Shown here: one piece after another, positions 5,242 to 5,288 of the stretch
Position numbering within the stretch: the stretch's first letter is position 1
Layout of the letters: each line of letters opens with the position of its first letter
Assembly (NCBI GenBank): GCA_934573945.1
Contig: CAKTMQ010000107.1
Span: 1 to 5,288, forward strand
DNA: 5,288 nucleotides
Direction of reading: 5' to 3'
Origin: an uncultured Oscillospiraceae bacterium
GTDB taxonomy: Bacteria; Bacillota; Clostridia; Oscillospirales; Oscillospiraceae
Notes under the pieces: model-generated
Seen by the model: only the letters and a program-made list of their open reading frames with translations
Told to the model about the DNA's origin: nothing
Database searches by the model: none
Made by a program: the position numbers and the translations under genes

Positions 5242-5288
5242 ATTTTCGCCTGTTAACCGCAAAGGAATACCCCCGCTGGTATCACGAC
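5238..5288 (+). CDS. 5' end of an unidentified gene (partial)
   Basis: ATG at 5238 opens a frame of 17 codons (MNFRLLTAKEYPRWYHD) that continues past the window edge. It is well supported as a real start: AAGGAGG at 5224-5230 lies 7 nt upstream, inside the end of the pseudouridine synthase gene, and the two genes share ATGA, so they are probably translationally coupled and in one operon. The first residues have the strand-then-helix look of a GNAT acetyltransferase amino terminus, but 17 residues are too few to assign a family. Confidence 0.7.
   Translation, partial: MNFRLLTAKEYPRWYHD

Overview
The window looks like ordinary chromosomal DNA from a GC-rich (roughly 60% by eye) low-GC-lineage Firmicute, most likely a gut Clostridia of the Oscillospiraceae / Flavonifractor-Lawsonibacter type. 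This is an inference from AAAGGAG/AGGAGG ribosome binding sites before most genes, sigma-A promoters with extended -10 elements, strong G/C at third codon positions and the gene families present. No phage, transposon, CRISPR, tRNA or rRNA feature was seen.

Layout: (1) 1-75 is the 3' tail of an unidentified + strand gene, followed by a strong hairpin terminator (83-117). (2) 145-1500 (+) is an amidohydrolase of the 8-oxoguanine deaminase group (purine salvage or cleanup). (3) 1578-2246 (-) is a small (beta/alpha)8-barrel protein of unknown function, convergent with the deaminase across a perfect 15-bp hairpin. It has a good promoter at 2367-2395 and a leader of about 113 nt containing a 39-codon open frame that overlaps its start. 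(4) 2477-3004 (+) is a macrodomain protein (ADP-ribose / O-acetyl-ADP-ribose type), divergent from the barrel gene. (5) 3005-3130 is a compact block of three hairpins between convergent genes. (6) 3131-4240 (-) is a DUF362 protein with two [4Fe-4S] ferredoxin motifs and a His-rich segment. (7) 4348-5241 (+) is an RluA-family pseudouridine synthase with an N-terminal S4-like region, driven by a perfect extended -10 promoter. (8) From 5238 a further gene begins, overlapping the synthase by 4 nt and cut by the window edge.

The genes alternate in strand, so most are separate transcription units with their own promoter or terminator. The exceptions are the synthase and its downstream partner (translationally coupled) and possibly the deaminase, which has no visible promoter of its own. 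I see no shared pathway joining all of them and no convincing new multi-gene system. The most interesting points are the leader ORF of the barrel gene, the hairpin between the upstream gene and the deaminase, the three-hairpin block, and the non-canonical macrodomain and pseudouridine synthase motifs.
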